This document shows positions 50,611 through 56,490 of a stretch of DNA of 56,490 bases, in pieces. Each line of letters starts with the position of its first letter. Position 1 is the stretch's first letter. A program made the translations under genes and the position numbers. This DNA comes from Pseudomonadota bacterium (lineage in GTDB: Bacteria; Myxococcota_A; Polyangia; Polyangiales; Polyangiaceae). The stretch spans positions 1 through 56,490 of the forward strand of contig JAEXCN010000496.1 of NCBI GenBank assembly GCA_023402175.1, given 5' to 3'. The notes below the pieces were generated by a model. The model did not search any database. It was not told the origin of the DNA and was given only the letters and a program-made list of their open reading frames with translations.

Positions 50611-51266
50611 GCGGAGGCCCTCCTTCTGGCCCGGTAAGCCGCGAGGTCCGCGGGCTGCTCATCACGCTTCTCGCTCACCGGTTCACCCTTCACGATACCG
50701 AGTGCCAGTGCGTGATTGTACAAAGAACGCTGCAAGAGCTTGCGCCCACGATGAAGGCGGCTCATCACCGTGCCGATCGGGCAGCCCATGATCTGCGCGA
50801 TCTCCTCGTAGCTGAACTCCTCGACGTCGCAGAGGATGACGGCGATCTTGAACTCCGTCGGCAGCGCATCGAGCGCGCGCTGCACTTCGCCCTCGACGAT
50901 GGGCATGAGCGCCGCCTGCTCCGGATCGCGCAGCTGACGCATCGTCGACGCACTCACCCAACCATCGACCAGCGGGTCGGCATCCGGTCCCTCCAAAACG
51001 GAGCGCTCGAGCCCGCCACGACGGTACTTGTTGATGAACGTGTTGGTCAGGATGCGGAACAGCCACGCCTTCAGGTTCGTTCCCGCGTGGAACTGATCCC
51101 GCGCCCGCATCGCCTTGAGCAGGGTGTCCTGGACGAGGTCCTCCGCCTCCGAAGGATTACGCGTCAGCTTGCACGCGACGGCGTAGAGGGCGTCGAGATG
51201 CCCCACCGCCTCCTCCGCGAAGGTGTCGGAACGCTGCTTGGTTTCGGGCGACGGAAGAAGGCTCAT
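50607..51266 (-). CDS. ECF-type RNA polymerase sigma factor (RpoE-like)
   Basis: A 219-residue sigma factor with region 2 (HLDALYAVACKLTRNPSEAEDLVQDTLLKAMRARDQF, NLKAWLFRILTNTFINKYRR) and region 4 (EVQRALDALPTEFKIAVILCDVEEFSYEEIAQIMGCPIGTVMSRLHRGRKLLQRSLYN). A linker (VLEGPDADPLVDGWVSAST) separates them. It is co-translated with the zinc anti-sigma factor downstream. The 223 bp upstream may carry its promoter, possibly autoregulated, but I cannot identify a clear one. Confidence 0.95.
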   Translation of the reverse strand: MSLLPSPETKQRSDTFAEEAVGHLDALYAVACKLTRNPSEAEDLVQDTLLKAMRARDQFHAGTNLKAWLFRILTNTFINKYRRGGLERSVLEGPDADPLVDGWVSASTMRQLRDPEQAALMPIVEGEVQRALDALPTEFKIAVILCDVEEFSYEEIAQIMGCPIGTVMSRLHRGRKLLQRSLYNHALALGIVKGEPVSEKRDEQPADLAAYRARRRASA

Positions 51267-51489
51267 CGTGGGTGGTTACGCCTTTCTCTCTCTGGGCGGT
51301 AACCCCCATGGTAAGTCCGCTATTCCAGCGATCTACCTCGGCTAGGAGGATTGCCGCTTTGTCGAGCCTTGCCCCCGCCGGCGGCCGATCGCGCGCCAAA
51401 TCGGCGCTCTGCCGTGGACGTGGCAGGTACGAGCTGGACCAGATTTCGCCAACTTGGCGATCGCGCGCGCCTGCCCGCCCGCGTGACGC

Positions 51490-52146
51490 TCAGGACTGAT
51501 CTTTGTTGCCCAGGGACTTGAGCTTCTCCTCGAGCTCTTCGATACGGGCGTTCAGTCGCTTGATCTCGTGCTGGAGCTGCTGCCACGGCAGAAGGTTCGG
51601 GACGACCGCCTTCACGCGTTCGTCGATCTTCGTCTGCCAGTCCTCCCACGTCTCTTTCGCCTGCTCGACGAGGCTGGGCTTTCCCGAGGACGACGGCGGC
51701 GGAGACGGCGCGCCGTTCTCGCGCTCCTCGGCGGCGGCGGCCTTTGCCATCGGTGTCTCGGCGAGCGTCGTCTTGGCCCCCGGCGGCTCGGTCTTGCCGC
51801 TTCCCGGAATCAGCCGGCCGATCGGACCCTCGCGGAGGTCGGACAGCACCTTCTCGGTTCGCTGGTGGATGAGGTCCTTCAACGTCTGCAGCGGAACGTT
51901 GCGGCTCGACGAGGCCTTCTGCTTCTGCTCCTCGTAGATGATCTGCGCGAGGGTGACCTCGGTGAGGTCTTCCTTCGTGTTGTTGTCGATGATCTGGACT
52001 TCCTCACCGCCGCGGACCATCTCCGCGATCTGAAGGAGCGTCACGTACCGGCTGTCCTTCGTGTCGTACAGCTTCCGGTTCGAGTACCGCTTGATGACGC
52101 GCCGCGGCCGTTCGTCCGTCGCGTTCTCTTGGGCCTTGTTTTCCAC
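51490..52146 (-). CDS. PhaR-type polyhydroxyalkanoate accumulation regulator
   Basis: A 218-residue protein from GTG 52146 (AGGAG upstream). Residues 15-78 are the PHB/PHA accumulation regulator DNA-binding domain: RVIKRYSNRKLYDTKDSRYVTLLQIAEMVRGGEEVQIIDNNTKEDLTEVTLAQIIYEEQK, a near-textbook match. The C-terminus is a Pro/Ser linker and a coiled coil (WQQLQHEIKRLNARIEELEEKLKSLGNKDQS). In PHA producers PhaR represses phasin genes and binds granules; phaA/B/C are not in the window, and in other bacteria the same protein may regulate other carbon-storage genes. Confidence 0.9.
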   Translation of the reverse strand: MENKAQENATDERPRRVIKRYSNRKLYDTKDSRYVTLLQIAEMVRGGEEVQIIDNNTKEDLTEVTLAQIIYEEQKQKASSSRNVPLQTLKDLIHQRTEKVLSDLREGPIGRLIPGSGKTEPPGAKTTLAETPMAKAAAAEERENGAPSPPPSSSGKPSLVEQAKETWEDWQTKIDERVKAVVPNLLPWQQLQHEIKRLNARIEELEEKLKSLGNKDQS

Positions 52147-52224
52147 GGGAGCTCCTGGGATCCAAGATACACCAACGCGCAGCGTCGAGAAGTATCGTCG
52201 AAACCGTCCGGAAACGTTTAACTC

Positions 52225-53091
52225 GTGAAAGTTTCGCTTGGTCTTCATGAGGTTACCGCGGGCTACGCCGCGGCCCTCCCTCGTTTGCGCGGAGGTGGCG
52301 CGCGCAGAGGGGAGGAGAGCCCTGCCGAGCTCCGCGACGTGAACATGCATGTCGCGGCCGGCGAGATCGTCTGCGTCCTCGGACCGAACGGAGCCGGGAA
52401 GACGACGCTCGTGCGCGTGGCGTCGGGGCTTCTGGCGCCGTGGTCGGGAGAGGTTCGACTCCTCGGCGAGCCGCTCGCGGGGCGGTCGCGGACGGAGGTC
52501 GCGCGTGTGCTCGCCGTCGTCGAGCAGACGCAACAGATCGCCGGCAGCTTCTCCGTGCGCGACGTCGTCGCGATGGGACGCGCACCACATCAAGGAAGCT
52601 GGATGCAGACGACCGAAGAGGACGAGCGCATCATCGAGGACGCGCTCGAACGTTGCGAGCTCCGTGCGCTCGCGTCGCGCCCCGCACATGCGCTCTCGGG
52701 CGGCGAGCAGAAGCGAGTCGCGGTCGCGCGCGCGCTCGCGCAGGAGCCAAAGGTCCTCCTCCTCGACGAGCCGGGCGCCTTCCTCGACGTGCGTCATCAG
52801 CTCGATCTCTACGAGCTGCTCGCGACCGAGGTGAAGCAGCGCGGGATGGCGTGCCTCGTCGTGATGCACGACTTGAACGTCGCCGCGCAGTTCGCCGATC
52901 GCGTGGTGCTGATGAAGCGCGGACGCGTCGTCGCGGCGGGCAGCGTCGCCGACGTGATGACGTGGAAGACGCTCAAGGAGACGTTCGATACGGATCTCTA
53001 TTGCGGCGTGAACGATCTCACGGGCGCGCGCTTCTTCCTTCCGATGCGCGGGAAGAGCGGCAGCGGCGAAGGTCCGACGCAGGCGTCCTGA
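52225..53091 (+). CDS. ABC transporter ATP-binding protein (FecE/BtuD-type)
   Basis: A 288-residue ATPase from GTG 52225 with Walker A LGPNGAGKTTLVR, Q-loop VVEQTQQIAGSFSVRDVVAMGRAPHQ, signature LSGGEQKRVAVARALAQ, Walker B VLLLDEPGAFLD and H-loop LVVMHDLNVAAQFADRV. MGR.PHQG and the following helix are typical of iron-siderophore, haem or vitamin B12 importers. No permease (FecCD-like) or binding protein is nearby, so it is an orphan here. The segment RLRGGGARRGEESPAE in the N-terminal strand region is an unusual insertion of about 15 residues. Confidence 0.88.
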   Translation: MKVSLGLHEVTAGYAAALPRLRGGGARRGEESPAELRDVNMHVAAGEIVCVLGPNGAGKTTLVRVASGLLAPWSGEVRLLGEPLAGRSRTEVARVLAVVEQTQQIAGSFSVRDVVAMGRAPHQGSWMQTTEEDERIIEDALERCELRALASRPAHALSGGEQKRVAVARALAQEPKVLLLDEPGAFLDVRHQLDLYELLATEVKQRGMACLVVMHDLNVAAQFADRVVLMKRGRVVAAGSVADVMTWKTLKETFDTDLYCGVNDLTGARFFLPMRGKSGSGEGPTQAS

Positions 53092-53118
53092 GCCGCCTCG
53101 CTTCTCGCGCGTGAGGCC

Positions 53119-53754
53119 TCAGAGATGCCGGCGGACGATCTCGTCGAGCGCGCTGTCGCTCGTCACGCCGTGACGGATGGCGACGATCTTCCCCGTCTTC
53201 GATACGACGACGAGCGTCGGCAGGTTCGAGACGTTGTACTGCTTCGCGATGGTGTTGTTCTCGTCGTAGACGATCGGGAAGCCGAGGCCCTTCTTCCGGA
53301 CGAACCGCTCCGCGAGACCGGCTTCGTCGCTCGTGTTGACGCCCACGACGGCAAGGCCCTTGTCCTTGTACCGCTGCGCGATCGCATTCACGATCGGCGC
53401 CTCCGCCTGGCACGGCCCGCACCACGTCGCCCAGAAATCGAGCACGACCGGCCGCCCGCGCAGGCTGCTCAGCTCGAGTGTCGTCGGCGGCGGAGCTCCC
53501 GCGTCACCGCCGAGGTTCTCGGCGTTCGCGACCACGCGCGCGGTGAAATTTGGAGCGTCCTCGTCGAGAGCGGACCCGTCACACCCCTTCGACAGCCGCG
53601 GGATCAGCGCGAATCCTGCGGCAAGGGCCGCCACGACGAGCGCGGCACGAACAGTGCTCTTGGGCTCGTTCGGCCGAGTTTTCGACGCCCCCTCGAAGGC
53701 CGTCGTCGGGCTGTCGACGTCGTCGGACACGCCGGATGACATAGCAAGTGGCAT
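53119..53754 (-). CDS. TlpA/ResA-like thioredoxin-fold protein
   Basis: About 211 residues from ATG 53754 (ATG 53742 is four codons shorter). One membrane helix (VRAALVVAALAAGFALIPRL) anchors a periplasmic thioredoxin fold: APNFTARVV, LELSSLRGRPVVLDFWATWCGPCQAEAPIVNAIAQRY, AVVGVNTSDEAGLAERFVRKKGLGFPIVYDEN and YNVSNLPTLVVVSKTGKIV with the cis-Pro. The CxxC is CGPC, and VVLDFWATWCGPC is diagnostic for TlpA/ResA/CcmG reductases that reduce apocytochrome or other envelope thiols. With the ccmE gene elsewhere in the window it could serve cytochrome c maturation, but they are 14 kb apart. Confidence 0.92.
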   Translation of the reverse strand: MPLAMSSGVSDDVDSPTTAFEGASKTRPNEPKSTVRAALVVAALAAGFALIPRLSKGCDGSALDEDAPNFTARVVANAENLGGDAGAPPPTTLELSSLRGRPVVLDFWATWCGPCQAEAPIVNAIAQRYKDKGLAVVGVNTSDEAGLAERFVRKKGLGFPIVYDENNTIAKQYNVSNLPTLVVVSKTGKIVAIRHGVTSDSALDEIVRRHL

Positions 53755-53797
53755 TGCGATACGCCACGACCCGCGATACGAACGGTGAGCCCGCCCG

Positions 53798-55690
53798 ATG
53801 AGCGCGCATTCCCCAAGAGGACCGAGGTCGCCCGCCGACCTCGCCAAGCTGTCTCTCGGTGCACTCGGCGTCGTCTACGGCGACATCGGGACGTCGCCGC
53901 TGTACGCAATGAAGGAGTGCTTTTCGCCTCCTCACGGGACGGCCGTCACCGAGCACAACGTCCTCGGCATCCTCTCGCTCTTCTTCTGGGCGCTCACGCT
54001 CGTCGTCGTCATCAAGTACCTCACGTTCGTCATGCGCGCGGACAACGAGGGCGAAGGTGGAACGTTCGCCCTCATCGCGCTGCTCGATCCGAAGCGTGCA
54101 GAGCGCACACGCTCGGGGATGTTGCTCGTCCTGCTCGGCCTCTGTGGTGCCTCGCTCCTGAGCGGGGAGGGCATCATCACGCCGGCCGTCTCCGTGCTGA
54201 GCGCCGTCGAAGGCCTGAAGGAGGCGACCGACGCGTTCGAGCCGTTCATCGTGCCGCTCTCGTGCGGGATCATCCTCGGCCTCTTCATGATCCAGAAGCG
54301 CGGGACCGGCGGCGTCGGTGCGATCTTCGGCCCCGCGATGCTCATGTGGTTCGCGACGATCGCGATCATCGGTTTCCGCTGGGTCATCAAGCGGCCCGAC
54401 GTCCTCGCGGCGGTGAACCCGGCCTACGCCGTCGAGTTCATGCAGCATCACAAGGGCCACGGATTCCTCGTGCTCGGCTCCGTCGTCCTCTGCTTCACCG
54501 GCGGCGAGGCGCTGTACGCGGACATGGGCCACTTCGGCAAAGGCCCCATCCGCGTGGCCTGGTACTGCGCGGTCTTCCCGGCGCTGCTCCTCAACTACTT
54601 CGGTCAGGGCGCGCTGCTCCTCGAAAAGGGCGCCGTCGGGCATACGTTCTTCGGTCTCGTCGACGGCTGGCTGCGTTTCCCGCTCGCCATGATCGCGACG
54701 GTCGCCGCGGTCATCGCCTCGCAGGCGCTGATCTCCGGGTCCTTCTCGCTCGCCCGCGCGGCGGTACAGCTCGGGTTCTTCCCCCGCGTGAAGATCGTCC
54801 ACACGTCCGGGACGAGCGAAGGGCAGATCTACGTGCCCGAGGTGAACTGGGGCCTCGCCGTCGCCTGCATCGCCCTCGTCCTCGGCTTCGGGTCTTCGTC
54901 GAAGCTCGCCGCGGCGTACGGCATCGCCGTCACCGGGACGATGAGCATCACGTCGATCCTGTTCTTCTCCGTCGCGCGCAATCGATGGAAGTGGAGCCTG
55001 CTGACGGCGGGCCCGCTGGTCGGCCTCTTCCTCGCCGTCGACCTCTCGTTCTTCTCGGCGAACCTCGTCAAGCTGATGCACGGCGGGTGGGTGCCGCTCG
55101 CGATCGGCGCGACGGTGTTCACCGTCATGACGACGTGGCGCCGCGGCCGCGCGCTCCTCGGACAGGCGTTCGTCGCGCAGACGTTGCCGCTCGAGATGTT
55201 CATGGATGATCTGCAGACGCTGAAGCCGCCGCGCGTCTCGGGCACGGCCGTCTTCATGACGTCGAACCCGAAGGGCGCGCCGCCCGTCCTGCTGCACCAC
55301 TTCAAGCACAACAAGATGCTCCACGAGCAGGTGATCCTGCTCTCGATCGCGACGCAGCACATCCCCGAGGTCCCTCGCTCCGAGCGCATCAAGGAGATCA
55401 ACGAGCTCGGGAACGGCTTCTGGCAGGTGTCGGCGAGCTACGGCTTCATGCAGACGCCGAACGTGCTCGAGGTGCTCGAGCACTGTGCGCTGAAGGGCCT
55501 CGTCACGAACAAGAACGACACGAGCTTCTTCCTCGGCCGCGAGACGCTCATCATCACGAACAAGCGAAACCTCGCGCGCTGGCGCAAGATGCTCTTCACG
55601 TTCATGAGCCGCAACGCGCGCCCGGCGAATGCGTTCTTCCAGATCCCGCCAAACCGCGTCGTGGAGCTGGGCACGCAAATCGAGCTCTGA
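53798..55690 (+). CDS. kup: Low-affinity potassium uptake protein Kup
   Basis: A 630-residue potassium transporter of the KUP/HAK family, with about twelve membrane helices in the first 440 residues and a cytoplasmic C-terminus. Hallmarks: LSLGALGVVYGDIGTSPLYAMKECF, VIKYLTFVMRADNEGEGGTFALIALL, GASLLSGEGIITPAVSVLSAVEGL, CFTGGEALYADMGHFGKGPIRVAWY, LLNYFGQGALLL and GFWQVSASYGFMQTPNVLEVLE in the tail. Glu and Asp in GDIGTSPLYA and the helix-1 region contribute to proton-coupled K+ uptake. Length is normal. It is divergent from the thioredoxin gene by 43 bp. Confidence 0.96.
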   Translation: MSAHSPRGPRSPADLAKLSLGALGVVYGDIGTSPLYAMKECFSPPHGTAVTEHNVLGILSLFFWALTLVVVIKYLTFVMRADNEGEGGTFALIALLDPKRAERTRSGMLLVLLGLCGASLLSGEGIITPAVSVLSAVEGLKEATDAFEPFIVPLSCGIILGLFMIQKRGTGGVGAIFGPAMLMWFATIAIIGFRWVIKRPDVLAAVNPAYAVEFMQHHKGHGFLVLGSVVLCFTGGEALYADMGHFGKGPIRVAWYCAVFPALLLNYFGQGALLLEKGAVGHTFFGLVDGWLRFPLAMIATVAAVIASQALISGSFSLARAAVQLGFFPRVKIVHTSGTSEGQIYVPEVNWGLAVACIALVLGFGSSSKLAAAYGIAVTGTMSITSILFFSVARNRWKWSLLTAGPLVGLFLAVDLSFFSANLVKLMHGGWVPLAIGATVFTVMTTWRRGRALLGQAFVAQTLPLEMFMDDLQTLKPPRVSGTAVFMTSNPKGAPPVLLHHFKHNKMLHEQVILLSIATQHIPEVPRSERIKEINELGNGFWQVSASYGFMQTPNVLEVLEHCALKGLVTNKNDTSFFLGRETLIITNKRNLARWRKMLFTFMSRNARPANAFFQIPPNRVVELGTQIEL

Positions 55691-55828
55691 CCCGCCGGGA
55701 AGGCGCGCTGCCGTTCCGGCTGGGGTCGGCGCTCGAGCCTGCCGCGCGCGGGTTCGTCGGTCGGCGCTTGGGTCGCGGACAGAAACGGGCTTGACCACGT
55801 GGAGCCCGCATCGTTGACTCGCAGGGGC

Positions 55829-56490
55829 ATGCCGGGGTCTCCGAGGCCGTGGACACCGGTTCGAGGCCTCCTGGCTCTCGTTGCGTGCGGGTCGAGCTTC
55901 GGCGCGTTCACCGCGCCGGCGCGCGCCGACTCGTCGTCGGCCGAGCGCATCGCGATCACGTACACGGCGGAAGGCGCGTGCCCTCGCGAAGAGGCGTTCG
56001 TCGCGAGCGTGCGGCGCTACACCACGAAGTGGACGGCGGTCGACTCCGGCGCCGGCCTTCGAAGCTTCCAGGTCCGCCTCGGGCCGCGAGGCGCCGATTT
56101 CGCCGGCACGCTCGCGATCACGATGCCAGACGGCACGCCGCCGTCGACCCGTGAGATCGTCGGCCCCGATTGCGCCTCCGTCGCGCGGGGCCTCGCGGTG
56201 ATCGTTGCGCTCGCGATCGATCCGCAGGCGCGCGTAGGCGCTTCGACGCCCGAGGACGACGTCGAAGCGGCGACACGCGCGCCCGAGCCTGAGCCTCCCC
56301 CGCCAGAAGCCACATCGATGCGCACGCCCGCGGCCCCGCCGCCCGCGACGGTCCGGTCGGGCCCGGACAGCGTTGCTTCTCGCAGGCGTCCCGCCGCCGA
56401 CGCGCGCGAGCGTCTCCACTTCACGTTTGCACTCGAGGCGCGCGCCGAGCTCACGTCCGCCGTGGTCGCCGGTGCGGTGCCGGTCGCCGC
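55829..56490 (+). CDS. Secreted 'CPREE' protein, truncated by the window edge
   Basis: An open frame of 220 codons from ATG 55829 to the end of the window. A signal peptide (VRGLLALVACGSSFGAFTAPARA) leads to a domain with EGACPREEAFVASVRRY, SFQVRLGPRGADFAGTLAI and DCASVARGLAVIVALAIDPQ, then a Pro/Ala linker and the start of a strand-rich part (LHFTFALEARAELTSAVVAGA). The order matches the gene at 10234-11274 (GCPSREEIVDATRAHL, SCRAIEEPTSVVLAMMIAVA), so they are paralogues. The function is unknown. The remaining C-terminal, probably barrel-like, domain is outside the window. The 138 bp between kup and this gene show nothing recognisable. Confidence 0.72.
   Translation, partial: MPGSPRPWTPVRGLLALVACGSSFGAFTAPARADSSSAERIAITYTAEGACPREEAFVASVRRYTTKWTAVDSGAGLRSFQVRLGPRGADFAGTLAITMPDGTPPSTREIVGPDCASVARGLAVIVALAIDPQARVGASTPEDDVEAATRAPEPEPPPPEATSMRTPAAPPPATVRSGPDSVASRRRPAADARERLHFTFALEARAELTSAVVAGAVPVA

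Noticed and set aside
46582..50637. A 1351-codon open frame on the plus strand over the FUSC, FHA, gshB and anti-sigma genes
   Set aside because: It is Arg/Asp/Ala-rich without domain motifs and lies antisense to or out of frame with genes that have clear families; long spurious frames are normal at this GC content.
53579..56419. A 946-codon minus-strand frame across kup
   Set aside because: Composition is dominated by Arg, Asp and Glu, with no fold signal, and it is the complement of a textbook Kup protein.
1..56490. CRISPR arrays, IS elements, prophage or plasmid genes
   Set aside because: I found no regularly spaced repeats, transposase or integrase motifs, or phage structural genes on either strand.

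Overview
The window is high-GC DNA (roughly two thirds G+C by eye) and reads as chromosome of a myxobacterium-like member of the former Deltaproteobacteria, probably close to Polyangiales. The signs are a CdnL/CarD regulator, two Ser/Thr kinases (one with the HRDVSPHN catalytic loop frequent in myxobacteria), a MYXO-CTERM-like tail on a secreted trypsin, an AgmX/PglI-type protein, a futalosine-pathway enzyme (MqnD), a Cys-type CcmE, a histone-H1-like Lys/Ala-rich protein, and many lipoproteins with Asp/Ala/Gly-rich linkers behind the lipobox. The species cannot be named from the sequence.\n\nLayout. 1-9957: two-component pair (edge), MYXO-CTERM trypsin, a beta-barrel candidate, a lipoprotein, mqnD coupled to an HExxH lipoprotein, a fumarylacetoacetase-fold hydrolase coupled to an FGE-like protein, and cinA. 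10234-19519: a secreted 'CPSREE' protein, then a tightly overlapping ECF sigma / anti-sigma / five-exoprotein operon (Cys-rich repeats, propeller-like, lipoprotein, RCC1-like, IgGFc-binding-like). This is the best candidate for an undescribed system. 19612-27184: HExxH lipoprotein coupled to rpe, GNAT, cNMP-binding protein, twin 'NPQPLPP' lipoproteins, and an ABC ATPase / Cys-rich membrane protein / NosL cassette. 27244-31301: cdnL, a non-coding stretch with a candidate structured RNA, a Ppx/GppA phosphatase, a 177-bp inverted-repeat block, an OmpA lipoprotein and a histone-like gene with clear promoter, palindrome and terminator. 31500-38158: an unknown helical protein with a TrmB regulator, a methyltransferase, an AgmX/PglI protein, a kinase and a lipoprotein. 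38176-47437: HNH protein, CcmE, two unknown/envelope proteins, an FNR-like flavoprotein, a sensor-first kinase, a degenerate rhodanese fused to a carbonic-anhydrase-like domain, and a FUSC transporter. 47461-56490: double-FHA protein with gshB, a second ECF sigma/anti-sigma pair, PhaR-type regulator, orphan ABC ATPase, TlpA-like thioredoxin, kup, and at the right edge a truncated paralogue of the 10234 'CPSREE' protein.\n\nThe organising themes are translational coupling (ATGA/GTGA overlaps in at least a dozen pairs), envelope proteins, and signalling by sigma factors, kinases, FHA and cNMP domains. I see no tRNA, rRNA, CRISPR array, insertion sequence, phage or plasmid gene. Most intergenic gaps are below 200 bp. 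The exceptions above 300 bp are 27751-28431 (cdnL promoter, candidate RNA), 30377-30875 (palindrome near ompA, histone-like promoter) and 31191-31499 (terminator, then nothing recognisable).
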